Notes under the pieces: generated by a model
Database searches by the model: none
The model's input: only the letters and a program-made list of their open reading frames with translations
Told to the model about the DNA's origin: nothing
Assembly (NCBI RefSeq): GCF_003667525.1
Contig: NZ_RCUW01000014.1
Span: forward strand, 1 to 55,666
Origin: Mycetocola_B reblochoni
Lineage (GTDB): Bacteria > Actinomycetota > Actinomycetes > Actinomycetales > Microbacteriaceae
Direction of reading: 5' to 3'
DNA length: 55,666 nucleotides
Translations under genes and position numbers: made by a program
Shown: piece after piece, positions 23,284 to 33,430 of the stretch
Position numbering within the stretch: position 1 is the first letter of the stretch
How the letters are laid out: each line of letters begins with the position of its first letter

Positions 23284-23804
23284 GCGCCCGCGGTCCCCTC
23301 AGGGCGGCGGCGGTCGTGCTCGCGCTCGGCGGAGCGATCGCGCTCGCGGGCTGTGCGGGTGGCCAGTTCCTCGACAACCCGGAGACGCCCCCCGTCTCCG
23401 CGACGCCGACGACGGAGCAGCTCGTCCAGCCGACGATCGAGCCGGAGCAGGAGTCGGAGGCCCCGAGCGGCGCGGTCGGTGCGGTGCTGACCCGCGACGA
23501 GCTCATCGCCCAGGCCGACTCCGAGGTCCGGTGCAGCGGTGAGCGCACGGGCGTCACCGGGTCGAACGGTTCCGTCGTCCGCGTGACAGGGACCTGCCCC
23601 GACATCGAGGTCACCTCGGACGGCATCACCGTCGTCGCCGACCGCGTCGGGGGAGTCACGATGAAGGCGAGCGGCTCGGTCGTGTTCGTCACGCGGGCGG
23701 ACGCCGTCACCATCAACGGCGATGGGAACGTCGTGCTGTGGTCGTCGGGCAAGCCGAAGGTCACCGACCGCGGCTCGGAGAACACCGCGGGCAGCGAGGA
23801 CTGA
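23280..23804 (+). CDS. DUF3060-domain lipoprotein
   Basis: 174 residues. Signal peptide with lipobox ALAGC; Cys25 is the predicted lipid anchor. A Pro/Thr/Glu-rich linker (about 30-65) leads to a repetitive beta region with Gly/Asn/Val pattern (GSNGSVVRVTG, GITVVADRVGGVTM, AVTINGDGNVVLWSSG), matching DUF3060. ATGA overlap with the preceding gene implies coupled translation. Role at the cell surface unknown. Confidence 0.75.
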   Translation: MSARGPLRAAAVVLALGGAIALAGCAGGQFLDNPETPPVSATPTTEQLVQPTIEPEQESEAPSGAVGAVLTRDELIAQADSEVRCSGERTGVTGSNGSVVRVTGTCPDIEVTSDGITVVADRVGGVTMKASGSVVFVTRADAVTINGDGNVVLWSSGKPKVTDRGSENTAGSED

Positions 23805-23872
23805 TCGTGGCGCCCCGTTAGCATCTGGCGGGGGGATCGACGTCGTGGCGCGCGGGTGTCGCCAGATTGCCC

Positions 23873-23888
23873 TCGGACACCTGTCCGA
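23873..23888 (+). promoter_or_regulatory. Perfect inverted repeat, candidate TetR operator
   Basis: TCGGACACCTGTCCGA has perfect 7-bp arms around CC. It lies 8 bp upstream of a TAGGAT -10 box (23896-23901) and 22 bp before the TetR start codon, a good place for autorepression. Confidence 0.55.
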
Positions 23889-23910
23889 AAACTGGTAGGA
23901 TAGCCTATGT

Positions 23911-24501
23911 ATGTCGGATCACACTGCTTTCGGAATCGTTGATTACAACGACTCTTCCGCGAGCAAGCGGCGATCCGATCCCCGCTCCGAGCGGACCCAG
24001 ACGGCCGTGTTCGAGGCGGTCGAGCGCCTGGCCCGCTCCCGCGCCGACGACATCAGCGTGGCCGAGGTCGTCCGCGAGTCCGGCATCAGCCGCAGCACCT
24101 TCTACGCGCACTTCTCCGGCATGGACGACCTGGCCTCCGGCTACCTGAGCCGAGCCTTCCGCGACATCGGCCTGGCCGGGGCCGCGACGTCGCATGACTC
24201 CCCGCGTGAGGCCTGCCGGTCGCTGATCGCCCACATGGTCGCGACCGTTCCCCTGTACGTCAGTGTGCTCGGGCTGCCGCTGCGCGGGCGCGCCGTCGAC
24301 CGCATGATCGAGGGGTACGCCGGGCAGTTCGCCCGGGTGCTCTCCGCGGCGCCCGACCGGCCGTCCGGCGTCGACCCCGGGCTGCTCGGGGCGTTTCTGG
24401 CCGGGGGCGCGCTCGCCGCGGTCAGGCGCCGTCTGGCGGCGGACGTCCCGCAGGACGTGGTCGACGAGGTTCTCGCGCTCCTGCCGTCCTGGCTCGACTG
24501 A
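23911..24501 (+). CDS. TetR-family transcriptional regulator
   Basis: 196 residues. TetR HTH near residues 27-70: TAVFEAVERLARSRADDISVAEVVRESGISRSTFYAHFSGMDDL, given here only as pattern from T31 to L75. The C-terminal ligand domain is alpha-helical and poorly conserved, so the inducer cannot be guessed. The ATG follows the -10 box by nine bases, so the mRNA is nearly leaderless. No obvious divergent target; it may act on itself and on distant genes. Confidence 0.85.
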   Translation: MSDHTAFGIVDYNDSSASKRRSDPRSERTQTAVFEAVERLARSRADDISVAEVVRESGISRSTFYAHFSGMDDLASGYLSRAFRDIGLAGAATSHDSPREACRSLIAHMVATVPLYVSVLGLPLRGRAVDRMIEGYAGQFARVLSAAPDRPSGVDPGLLGAFLAGGALAAVRRRLAADVPQDVVDEVLALLPSWLD

Positions 24502-24562
24502 CCGCGGCCCGTCACCGCTCACCACGTGCTTTTCCCATCCCAACAGTAAGGACCCACGAGAA

Positions 24563-25069
24563 ATGAAGTTCGAAGTCGGCGAAACCCTGGTCTACCCCCA
24601 CCACGGTGCGGTCACCATCACGGCGATCGACGTTCGCCAGATCAAGGGTGTGGAGAAGCGCTACATGAAGCTGCACGTGCACGCCAACGACCTGACCATT
24701 CAGCTCCCGGTCGACAACGTCGAGCTCGTCGGGGTCCGCGACGTCATCGATGCCGACGGCGTGAAGGCCGTCTACGAGGTCCTCAACGAGGAGTTCGTGG
24801 AGGAGCCGGGCAACTGGTCCCGCCGCTTCAAGGCCAACCAGGAGAAGATGGCCTCCGGCAGCGTCTACCGGATCAGCGAGGTCGTCCGCGACCTGTGGCG
24901 CCGCGACCAGGAGAAGTCCGTGTCCGCGGGCGAGAAGCGCATGCTCGACAAGGCCAAGCAGGTGCTGGTGTCCGAGCTCGCCCTCGCGCAGAGCATCACC
25001 GACGAGGAGGCCGCCTCGCGGCTCGACGAGGTGCTCGTCGGCAGCACGAGCACCGTCGCCGCGGGCTGA
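24563..25069 (+). CDS. carD: CarD/CdnL-type RNA polymerase-binding regulator
   Basis: 168 residues. The N-terminal RNAP-interacting domain begins MKFEVGETLVYPHHGAVTI, the CarD/TRCF RID pattern. The C-terminal helical DNA-binding domain includes NWSRRFKANQEKMASG and VVRDLWRRDQEKSVSAGEKRML, with the conserved Trp that wedges the open promoter bubble. In mycobacteria the protein stabilises open complexes at rRNA and many other promoters and is essential. Ends at a strong shared hairpin. Confidence 0.95.
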   Translation: MKFEVGETLVYPHHGAVTITAIDVRQIKGVEKRYMKLHVHANDLTIQLPVDNVELVGVRDVIDADGVKAVYEVLNEEFVEEPGNWSRRFKANQEKMASGSVYRISEVVRDLWRRDQEKSVSAGEKRMLDKAKQVLVSELALAQSITDEEAASRLDEVLVGSTSTVAAG

Positions 25070-25106
25070 GTCCGCGCGGTCGCGCCCGACGTGGCGCGAC
25101 GGGGCC

Positions 25107-25136
25107 GAGCGCCCGGTCCTCCGGGGCCGGGCGCTC
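25107..25136. terminator. Hairpin terminator between carD and the HSL esterase gene
   Basis: GAGCGCCCGG (25107-25116) pairs perfectly with CCGGGCGCTC (25127-25136) over a 10-nt loop. It lies between convergent genes and its right arm includes part of the esterase stop codon. Confidence 0.7.
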
Positions 25137-26333
25137 AGTCGTGCAGGTGGCGGAGCGCGGAGACGACGTCGTCGTGCCAGCGCCTGGACGCAGGCACGAG
25201 TCGGCCGAAGATCGGGACGTCGTGGGTGGCGCCGGCGTAGCGCACGCAGCTCGCGTCGATGCCGGCGGCACGCAGCCGCGCCGCGTACAGCGCGCCCTGG
25301 CGCCGGAGGGGGTCGTACTCGGCCGTGAGCACCACCGCCGGCGGCATGCCCGCGAGGTCGGGGGCGCGCAGCGGCGAGGCGAGCGGGTTCCGTGCACCCC
25401 GCAGCGGGGACCCGAGGTAGCCGGTCGCCACCGCGAGCATCTCGCCGAGCACGAGCGGGAGCGGGACGCCCATCACCACGGCGGGCCAGAGGTCGATGTG
25501 TCGTGCGGTCAGGTCCAGGGCCGGGACCTCCAGCAGCTGGAGGGCGACCGCGGGGCCGACCGCACCCCTGCTCCGCAGCGCGACCGCGGCCGCGATGCCT
25601 CCCCCGGCCGACGTCCCGCCGAGGGCGATGCGCATCGGGTCTGCGTGCAGTGTGGCGGCCTCGGCCGCGACCCAGCGGAGCACGGCGTCTCCCTGCTCGA
25701 CGGCGACGGGGAAGCGGTGCTCGGGAGCGAGCGCGTACTCGACGGCGACGACGAGTACCGCTGCCTCCACTGCACGCCGTCTGGCCGCCGCGTCGTTGGT
25801 CGGGTAGTCGATGCCCCCCCCACACGGAAGGACCCGCCGAAGAAGCTGATGAGGACGGGCAGGACGGCGGTGTCCCCGTCGGGTCGGGGGTCGTAGACGC
25901 GGACGCGCACCGGTTGTCGGCCGGGGACGGGGACGTGATGCTCGCTCGTGCCCACGCTCGGGCCGGGAATACCGACGGTGTCCAGCTCCCTGCGGTCCCA
26001 GGCGAGGGCCGCCCGGCGCTTCGCGGCCCGGTCTGACGCGGCGCGCGATGCCGCGGCCAGGCGCCGGTGCGCCCTGCGGGCGCATCGGCTGCTCGGGGCG
26101 ATCGGCCGCGATCCCGGTGCCGGTGCCGGCGCTGCTGCTGCCGGTGTCGGGCCGGGGACGGGCGACGACTCCGCGGGCGGGCGCGCGGAGCCGCTTTCTC
26201 CGTGCTCGCCGCCGCCGCCGCGTCGCCACGGCGGCACCGAGCGCAGCCGTTTCCTGGCCTGGTCCAGCGCGGTGCGCACGAGGTAGCGCCTGTGGGTGCG
26301 TAGGCGCTCGGCGAAGACCGGGTCGAGCGGCAT
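25135..26333 (-). pseudogene. HSL-family alpha/beta hydrolase (esterase), frameshifted at a G8 tract
   Basis: Read across two frames the gene encodes a hormone-sensitive-lipase-type esterase of about 400 residues. The 5' frame starts at ATG 26333 and carries VLISFFGGSFRVGG, matching the oxyanion-hole region. The 3' frame resumes with IDYPTNDAAARR, then VAVEYALAPEHRFP, nucleophile GGTSAGGG, acid EYDPLRRQG and histidine ATHDVPIFG, ending at 25135. The break falls at eight consecutive G (C on plus) at 25814-25821; six or nine would restore the frame. It may be a sequencing error, phase variation or a true mutation. It follows the VOC gene by 5 bp. Confidence 0.75.
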
Positions 26334-26338
26334 CGGCG

Positions 26339-26788
26339 CTACTCGGCGGCCGGAGCGTCCGCGGCGTCCGCGGCGTCCGCGGTGGAGGAGCCCTCGGCGG
26401 CGCGCGGGTCCATCCAGACGAACTCGATGACGTTGCCGTCCGGGTCCTCCAGGTCGCGGCCGTACATGAAGCCGAAGTCCTGCGGCGGGCGCGGCTCGCT
26501 CCCGCCCGCGGCGAGCCCCGCGGCCATGGCGGCGTCGACCTCGTCCCTCGACGTGCGGCTCAGCGCCGTCATCGTCTGCAGATGCGTCCGGGGATCGATG
26601 ATCGGCTTGTCGGTGAAGCCCGCAAGGAACTCCCTGGTGAGGATCATGAGGTACACGTGCTCGCCCACGACGATGCAGCTGGCGTTCTCATCGGTGAAGC
26701 CCGGCTCGACGCGGAAGCCGAGAGCCGTGTAGAAGTCCTGCGACCGTCTCAGGTCGGTGGTCGGCAGGTTGACGAAGACGTCGGTCAT
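26339..26788 (-). CDS. VOC-family (glyoxalase/bleomycin-resistance fold) protein
   Basis: 149 residues. VOC fold with MTDVFVNLPTTDLRRSQDFYTALGF at the start and EDPDGNVIEFVWMDP at the end, the paired half-motifs of the superfamily. This subset resembles PhnB/YaeR-like extradiol-type proteins of unknown substrate. A low-complexity ADAADAADAPAAE tail follows the fold. GAGAGGGG precedes the start. Likely cotranscribed with the esterase. Confidence 0.85.
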   Translation of the reverse strand: MTDVFVNLPTTDLRRSQDFYTALGFRVEPGFTDENASCIVVGEHVYLMILTREFLAGFTDKPIIDPRTHLQTMTALSRTSRDEVDAAMAAGLAAGGSEPRPPQDFGFMYGRDLEDPDGNVIEFVWMDPRAAEGSSTADAADAADAPAAE

Positions 26789-26943
26789 GGCGGATCCCCT
26801 CTCGGTGGCGGGTGCAGCGGGCGACCCTGGTCCGATGGTCCGCGGTCGTGGCCGGTGCTGTCAAGGCTGCGCGCGGGTGTGGGCTGGTTACGGCCGTGCC
26901 GCCCGTCCCGCCTGGTCGGACTGGCCGAGCCGGTCGGCCCGGG

Positions 26944-27489
26944 TCACCCCGCCGAGGGAAGTGCGCCCGCCTCGACGAGCGCGGGCAGCTGCAGGGTGAT
27001 CCACGGGCTGAACGCGAACGGCGTCAGCTCCGCGGCGGCGACGAGGTCGAGTGGGTCGACCCAGGCGAGCTCGGCGACCTCCTCCGCGCGGGGGCTCGGC
27101 GTGCTCGCGGCCACGGCTGTGTAGACGGGGCAGATCTCGTTCTCGACGACGCCGGATGCGTCGACGGCGCGGTAGCGGAAGGTGGGGAGGACGAGCTCCG
27201 GCGTGCTGATCGTCATGCCGAGCTCCTGCTCGGCACGGCGGACCACCGCGTCCGCGATGTCCTCGCCGGGGCCGGGGTGGCCGCAGAACGAGTTCGTCCA
27301 CACGCCGGGCCAGGTCTTCTTGCCCAGGGCGCGCCTGGTGACCAGGAGGCGGCCGTCGGCATCGAACACGTGGCAGGAGAAGGCCAGGTGCAGCAGCGTG
27401 TTCTCCGTGTGGACCTCGGCCTTCAGCGCTGTCCCGATCGGCTGGGCGGACTCGTCCAGGAGGACGACGAGCTCATCGCTAGTGGTCAT
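26944..27489 (-). CDS. idi: Isopentenyl-diphosphate delta-isomerase, type I
   Basis: 181 residues. Interconverts IPP and DMAPP for isoprenoid synthesis. Active-site Cys69 lies in TNSFCGHP and the catalytic Glu118 in VENEICPV (with E116). Metal ligands H27, H34 and H71 are in place, matching the E. coli enzyme with a shift of two. It has a Nudix-type fold and the usual length. The 155 bp between it and the VOC gene hold nothing I can name. Confidence 0.93.
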   Translation of the reverse strand: MTTSDELVVLLDESAQPIGTALKAEVHTENTLLHLAFSCHVFDADGRLLVTRRALGKKTWPGVWTNSFCGHPGPGEDIADAVVRRAEQELGMTISTPELVLPTFRYRAVDASGVVENEICPVYTAVAASTPSPRAEEVAELAWVDPLDLVAAAELTPFAFSPWITLQLPALVEAGALPSAG

Positions 27490-27537
27490 GGGTCAATTCT
27501 CTGTGACGGCGGGGGCTTTCCCAAATGCCCGCGGCCG

Positions 27538-27569
27538 GGGTGCCCCGCCGGAGCGCCGGCGGGGCACCC
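27538..27569 (-). terminator. Perfect hairpin terminator after adhP
   Basis: A perfect 14-bp stem pairs 27538-27551 with 27556-27569 around a 4-nt loop (AGCG). It starts 8 bp past the adhP stop on the minus strand and precedes idi. Confidence 0.8.
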
Positions 27570-27576
27570 GCGGGGC

Positions 27577-28617
27577 TCAGGCCGAGGCCAGGTCGGCCAC
27601 GTTCATGACCGCGCGGCCGTTGATCTTGCCGTGCCGCATGTCGTCGAACACCTCGTTGATGTCGCCGAAGGCGTGCTCCGTGGCGATCGTGTTGACCTTC
27701 CCCCGCGCGGCGAAGTCGAGCGCCTCGGCGAGGTCGGCGCGCGTGCCGACGATGGACCCGCGCAGGGTGATGCCCTTGAGCACCGTGTTGAAAATGTTGA
27801 CGGGGAAGTCACCGGCGGGCAGGCCGTTGATGGCGACGGTCCCACCGCGGCGGACCATGTCCATCGCCTGGGCGAAGGCGATGGGGCTCGGGGCGGTGAC
27901 GAGGACGCCGTGGGTGCCGCCCAGCTCGCGCTGCAGGTACTCGGCCGGGTTCTGCTCGCGCGCGTTGATGGCGATGCTCGCGCCGAGCTTCGTCGCCAGC
28001 TCGAGCTTGTCCTCACCGACGTCGACCGCGGCGACGTTGAGGCCCATGGCGACGGCGTACTGCACGGCCAGGTGGCCGAGGCCGCCGATGCCGGAGATGG
28101 TGACCCAGTCGCCCGGCTTGGTGTCGGTGACTTTGAGGCCCTTGTACACGGTCACGCCCGCGCAGAGGATGGGCGCGATCGTGACGGGGTCGACGCCCTC
28201 GGGGATGATGCCGGCGTAGCGCGAGTCGACGAGCATGTACTCAGCGAAGGAGCCGTCGACGCTGTACCCGCCGTTCTTCTGCTGCTCGCAGAGCGTCTCC
28301 CGGCCGGTCAGACAGAACACGCACTCGCCGCACGCGCTCCAGAGCCAGGCGTTGCCGATGCGGTCGCCGACGGAGACGTTGGTGACCTGGTCGCCCACGG
28401 CGACGACGATGCCGTGCCCCTCGTGGCCGGGGATGAAGGGAGGGCTCGGCTTGATCGGCCAGTCCCCGTCCATGGCGTGCAGGTCGGTGTGGCAGACACC
28501 GGTGTAGTCGACCTTGACGAGGGCGTCGAACGGACCGGGCTCGGGGATGGCGACCTCTTCGATGGTGAGGGGCTCGCCGAACGCGCGCACCACGGCGGCG
28601 GTCATCGTGTCGGACAT
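27577..28617 (-). CDS. adhP: Zinc-dependent alcohol dehydrogenase (AdhP type)
   Basis: 346 residues. Medium-chain dehydrogenase/reductase. Catalytic zinc ligands Cys42 and His65-Glu66 (GHEGHG) and the structural zinc set C96, C99, C102, C110 are all present. The Rossmann motif is SGIGGLGHLAVQYA. AdhP-type enzymes oxidise ethanol and other primary alcohols with NAD. AAGAAGGA precedes the ATG. A divergent GntR-type gene, now decayed, lies upstream and may once have controlled it. Confidence 0.93.
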   Translation of the reverse strand: MSDTMTAAVVRAFGEPLTIEEVAIPEPGPFDALVKVDYTGVCHTDLHAMDGDWPIKPSPPFIPGHEGHGIVVAVGDQVTNVSVGDRIGNAWLWSACGECVFCLTGRETLCEQQKNGGYSVDGSFAEYMLVDSRYAGIIPEGVDPVTIAPILCAGVTVYKGLKVTDTKPGDWVTISGIGGLGHLAVQYAVAMGLNVAAVDVGEDKLELATKLGASIAINAREQNPAEYLQRELGGTHGVLVTAPSPIAFAQAMDMVRRGGTVAINGLPAGDFPVNIFNTVLKGITLRGSIVGTRADLAEALDFAARGKVNTIATEHAFGDINEVFDDMRHGKINGRAVMNVADLASA

Positions 28618-28717
28618 GCGTCCTTCTTTCTTTTCGCGACAGGGGATCCGGGGCCGGTGGGCCCCGCAGGCGAGTCGCGCGACGACGTCGGGTCGTCATC
28701 GACTCGGCCCCCACGAT

Positions 28718-28744
28718 CATAGGTAAAATGTATTTGTTTTTCGA
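28718..28744. promoter_or_regulatory. A/T island between adhP and the decayed gntR
   Basis: About 25 bp with TAAAATGTATTTGTTTTTCG in a region otherwise over 70% GC. It lies between divergent genes, and A/T-rich elements such as TAAAAT could serve as a -10. The exact operator cannot be defined. Confidence 0.35.
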
Positions 28745-28804
28745 GTGGTGACGACGGGTCGATCCGGTCGCACGCGGGACTCGACCGAGCGGGAGGCGCA
28801 CAGG

Positions 28805-29378
28805 GTGGTGGCGACGGGGGACAAGACGGAGCGGGTGTACGAGCACGTCGTCGCGCGCCACCTGCGCGGCGAGTACGCGCCGGGGGACAAGCTCGTCATC
28901 GCCCGGCTCGCCGAGGCCACCGGGGTCAGTGCCGTCCCCGTCCGGGAGGCTCTGCGGCGGCTCGAGGCCGACGGCATCGTCGAGTACACGCACCAGCGCG
29001 GGTTCCGCGCTCGCAGCCTCGACCCGGACGAGGTCGTCGAGGCGCTCGAGGCCCACGGGGCGATCGAGGCCGTCGCCGTCGCCCTGGCCGTCCCGCGGCT
29101 CGGCCCGGAGGTGGTCGTCGGCCTGCGGGAGGCGAATGCGCTGATGCGTACCGCGGTCGCCGACGGCGACGAGGCGGGGTTCGCCGAGGCCAGCCTCGCG
29201 TTCCATCGCCGCGGCCGTCGTGCTGACGCCCGAGCGTTCGGAGCGGGTGCTCGCGGAGCACGACGAGGTCATCGCCGCGCTGGAGGCGGGGGCCGACCCT
29301 GAGGCGATCGCCCGCATGGTGAGCCGGCACCGTGCGGCGAACGTGGCGGCCTACCGCCTGGTCGCGGTCCGCTCCTGA
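28805..29378 (+). pseudogene. Decayed GntR-family (FadR/VanR-like) regulator
   Basis: The N-terminal HTH is intact: TERVYEHVVARHLRGEYAPGDKL-type start and VSAVPVREALRRLEADGIV. The FCD domain begins (EVVEALEAHGAIE, EASLAFHR) but at about 29203 the frame is lost. The C-terminal end of an FCD domain continues in another frame (VVLTPERSERVLAEHDEVI to VAVRS) and stops at 29376. The stretch between FH and VVLT seems to lack some 40-50 residues expected in the family, so a deletion that also shifts the frame is the best explanation. It overlaps the MFS 3' end by 28 bp. Confidence 0.65.
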
Positions 29379-30685
29379 GGCGTCAGGGCGAGCAGGAGCA
29401 CCAGTCCGGCGACGAGCACGACGACGAGCCCGATCACGCCCCAGTACTGGGCGCCGCCGAGGGTGACGGCGAGGGCGAACGCGGTCGGCGCGAGGAACGA
29501 CACCGCCCGTCCCGTCGTCGCGTAGAGGCCGTAGACCTCTCCCTCGCGACCGGCGGGCATGTGGTGCTGCAGGTAGCTCCGTGAGGCGGACTGCGCCGGG
29601 CCGACGAACATGCACAGCGCCAGCCCGAACACCCAGAACGCGGTCGCGCCGGCGTCGTGCAGCAGGAACACCGCCAGCCCGCTGACGACCAGGCCGATGA
29701 GGGCGGCGATGATGACGGTGCGTGAGCCGATCCGGTCGTCGAGCAGCCCGACGACGACGGTCGAGATCCCTGCGACGACGTTCGCAGCGATCGCGAACAG
29801 GAGCACCGTGTCGGCGCCGAACCCGAAGGTCCCCGCGGCCAGCACTCCGCCGAAGGTGAACACGCCGGCCAGGCCGTCGCGGAACACGGCGCTGGCGAGC
29901 AGGAAGCCCAGAACGGGGCGGTGCTCGCGCCAGAGCAGGGCGATGCGGCGACCGAGTTCCCTGTAGGAGGCGAAGAAGCCGATGCGGGGCACGGGCGCGG
30001 CGCGCGGCTTGTCGCGCACCGCGCGCAGGACGGGGATCGCGGACAGGCCGAACCAGGCGGCGGCGACGAGCATGGCGACGCGGACGTTGAGCCCGTCCTC
30101 CGCGGTGACGCCGAACAGCCCCACCTCCGGCGCGATGAAGCCGAGGTAGACGACCAGCAGCAGCACGATCCCGCCGAGGTAGCCCATGCCCCAGCCGAAG
30201 CCGGAGACCCGTCCGATCGTCCGGGGCGTCGACACCTGCGCGAGCATGGCGTTGTAGTTGACGGAGGCGAACTCGAAGAACACGTTCCCCGCGGCCAGCA
30301 GCAGCAGGCCGAGCCAGAGGTAGCCGGGCTCGGGCTTGACGACGAACAGCAGCGCCATGGTGAGCACGACGATCCCGGTGTTGACGCCGAGCCACAGGGT
30401 GCGGCGCGAGGCCCGGTCGGCCCGCATGCCGGTGACGGGCGCGAGCAGCGCGATGAGCACCCCGGCCGCTGCGAGCGACCAGCCGAGGAGGGCGGAGACG
30501 TGCGCCGGGGCCCCGAAGCCGCCGCTGGTGAGGTAGACGGCGAACACGAAGGTCGTGACGACGGCGTTGAACGCGGCCGAGCCCCAGTCCCACAGCGCCC
30601 ACGCGGCGACGATCCGTCCGGGCACGGTGCGTTCCGCGGCGGGGGAGTCGGTGGGGGCGGCGGGCTCGGCTGCGGGGGTCTGCAT
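29351..30685 (-). CDS. UMF1-type MFS transporter
   Basis: 444 residues, about 12 helices. Starts near VAAWALWDWGSAAFNAVVTTFVFAVYL-type helix 1, with the WDWGSAAFNAV motif that marks the UMF1/Atg22-like MFS group. GRVSGFGWGMGYLGG and PTAFALAV-like blocks follow. Substrate unknown; fungal Atg22 exports vacuolar amino acids. ATG 30685 was preferred to an in-frame ATG at 30787, which would add a non-hydrophobic extension through the promoter region. Confidence 0.8.
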   Translation of the reverse strand: MQTPAAEPAAPTDSPAAERTVPGRIVAAWALWDWGSAAFNAVVTTFVFAVYLTSGGFGAPAHVSALLGWSLAAAGVLIALLAPVTGMRADRASRRTLWLGVNTGIVVLTMALLFVVKPEPGYLWLGLLLLAAGNVFFEFASVNYNAMLAQVSTPRTIGRVSGFGWGMGYLGGIVLLLVVYLGFIAPEVGLFGVTAEDGLNVRVAMLVAAAWFGLSAIPVLRAVRDKPRAAPVPRIGFFASYRELGRRIALLWREHRPVLGFLLASAVFRDGLAGVFTFGGVLAAGTFGFGADTVLLFAIAANVVAGISTVVVGLLDDRIGSRTVIIAALIGLVVSGLAVFLLHDAGATAFWVFGLALCMFVGPAQSASRSYLQHHMPAGREGEVYGLYATTGRAVSFLAPTAFALAVTLGGAQYWGVIGLVVVLVAGLVLLLALTPQERTATRR

Positions 30686-30764
30686 GGGTGAATCGTAGGG
30701 CCGGTCGGTGTCCGGCGGGTGTCGCGCGGGTGATGCGGGCCCCGATCGTTCGCCCTGGGTGAAA

Positions 30765-30785
30765 CTTGAGTCGATGTGGCTCAAC
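30765..30785. promoter_or_regulatory. HAIR element 2 (HspR operator)
   Basis: CTTGAGT-N7-GCTCAAC matches the HAIR consensus CTTGAGT-N7-ACTCAAG at 12 of 14 arm positions. It lies upstream of the dnaK -35 box. Confidence 0.75.
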
Positions 30786-30800
30786 ATTGAGTGAACGAGC

Positions 30801-30828
30801 TTGACAGTGGCGATGCGGCTTCTAAACT
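30801..30828 (+). promoter_or_regulatory. dnaK promoter
   Basis: TTGACA (30801-30806) and TAAACT (30823-30828) spaced 16 bp form a good housekeeping promoter. HAIR element 1 overlaps the -10. Confidence 0.7.
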
Positions 30829-30847
30829 TGAGTCATACGCACTCAAC
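30827..30847. promoter_or_regulatory. HAIR element 1 (HspR operator) at the dnaK promoter
   Basis: CTTGAGT-N7-ACTCAAC matches the HAIR consensus at 13 of 14 arm positions. HspR bound here would block the promoter; the regulator gene closes the same operon. Confidence 0.85.
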
Positions 30848-30850
30848 TTG

Positions 30851-30870
30851 ATCGGATCGGATCGGATCGG
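30851..30870 (+). repeat. ATCGG tandem repeat, four copies
   Basis: Four exact ATCGG units lie in the dnaK 5' leader, about 65 bp before the start codon. They could pair weakly or vary in copy number. No known function. Confidence 0.8.
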
Positions 30871-30935
30871 GTGCCCACCAACTCACCGGCGCAGAGCCGG
30901 CGACCACGACCAGCAGAAGTCAGAAGGAGACTCAC

Positions 30936-32795
<1,860 letters not shown>

Positions 32796-32797
32796 CC

Positions 32798-33424
32798 ATG
32801 ACCACCGAGAACCAGAATCCCGAGGACGGCAACGGCCCCGACGAGGGCGAGGTTCGGTCAGCAGCGCAGGGGCCGGAGGCGAACGCTTCCGGCCCCGCGC
32901 CGCAGGACCGGGACGCCGACGCCGGCCAGGAGCACGGCGCCGAGGACCCCGACGGTCTCAGCGACGAGGAGCTCGCGGTGCTGTCCGGCCAGGCCAGCGC
33001 CGAGGAGCTCGCCGCCGAGCGGCTGGCCGACCTCCAGCGGGTCACCGCCGAGTACGCCAACTACCGCAAGCGCACCGAGGCGGGCCGCAAGGCCGAGCAC
33101 GAGCGCACCGTCGGTGACGTGCTCGGTTCCCTCCTGCCGGTGCTCGACGACCTCGACCGGGCCGAGAAGCACGACGACCTCGTCGAGGGAAGCGCCTTCG
33201 CCACCATCGCGCAGAAGCTGCGCGCGGCGACCGAACGGCTCGGCCTCAGCTCCTTCGGGGCCGTCGGCGACGAGTTCGACCACAACATCCACGAGGCCGT
33301 GTTCCAGCAGCCCACGCCCGGAGCGGACGGCTCGACGGTGCTCGACGTCGTCGAGACCGGCTACCGCGTGGGCGACACCCTCATCCGGGCGGCCAAGGTC
33401 GTCGTCCAGGTACCCGCGGAGTAG
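32798..33424 (+). CDS. grpE: Nucleotide exchange factor GrpE
   Basis: 208 residues, two bases after dnaK. The N-terminal about 65 residues are acidic and disordered. The coiled-coil dimer helix includes ADLQRVTAEYANYRKRTEAG, then LLPVLDDLDRAEKH. The beta-wing has the GDEFDHNIHEAVFQQP and VVETGYRVGDTLIRAAKVVV signatures. Releases ADP from DnaK. Confidence 0.97.
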   Translation: MTTENQNPEDGNGPDEGEVRSAAQGPEANASGPAPQDRDADAGQEHGAEDPDGLSDEELAVLSGQASAEELAAERLADLQRVTAEYANYRKRTEAGRKAEHERTVGDVLGSLLPVLDDLDRAEKHDDLVEGSAFATIAQKLRAATERLGLSSFGAVGDEFDHNIHEAVFQQPTPGADGSTVLDVVETGYRVGDTLIRAAKVVVQVPAE

Positions 33425-33430
33425 GCGCGT

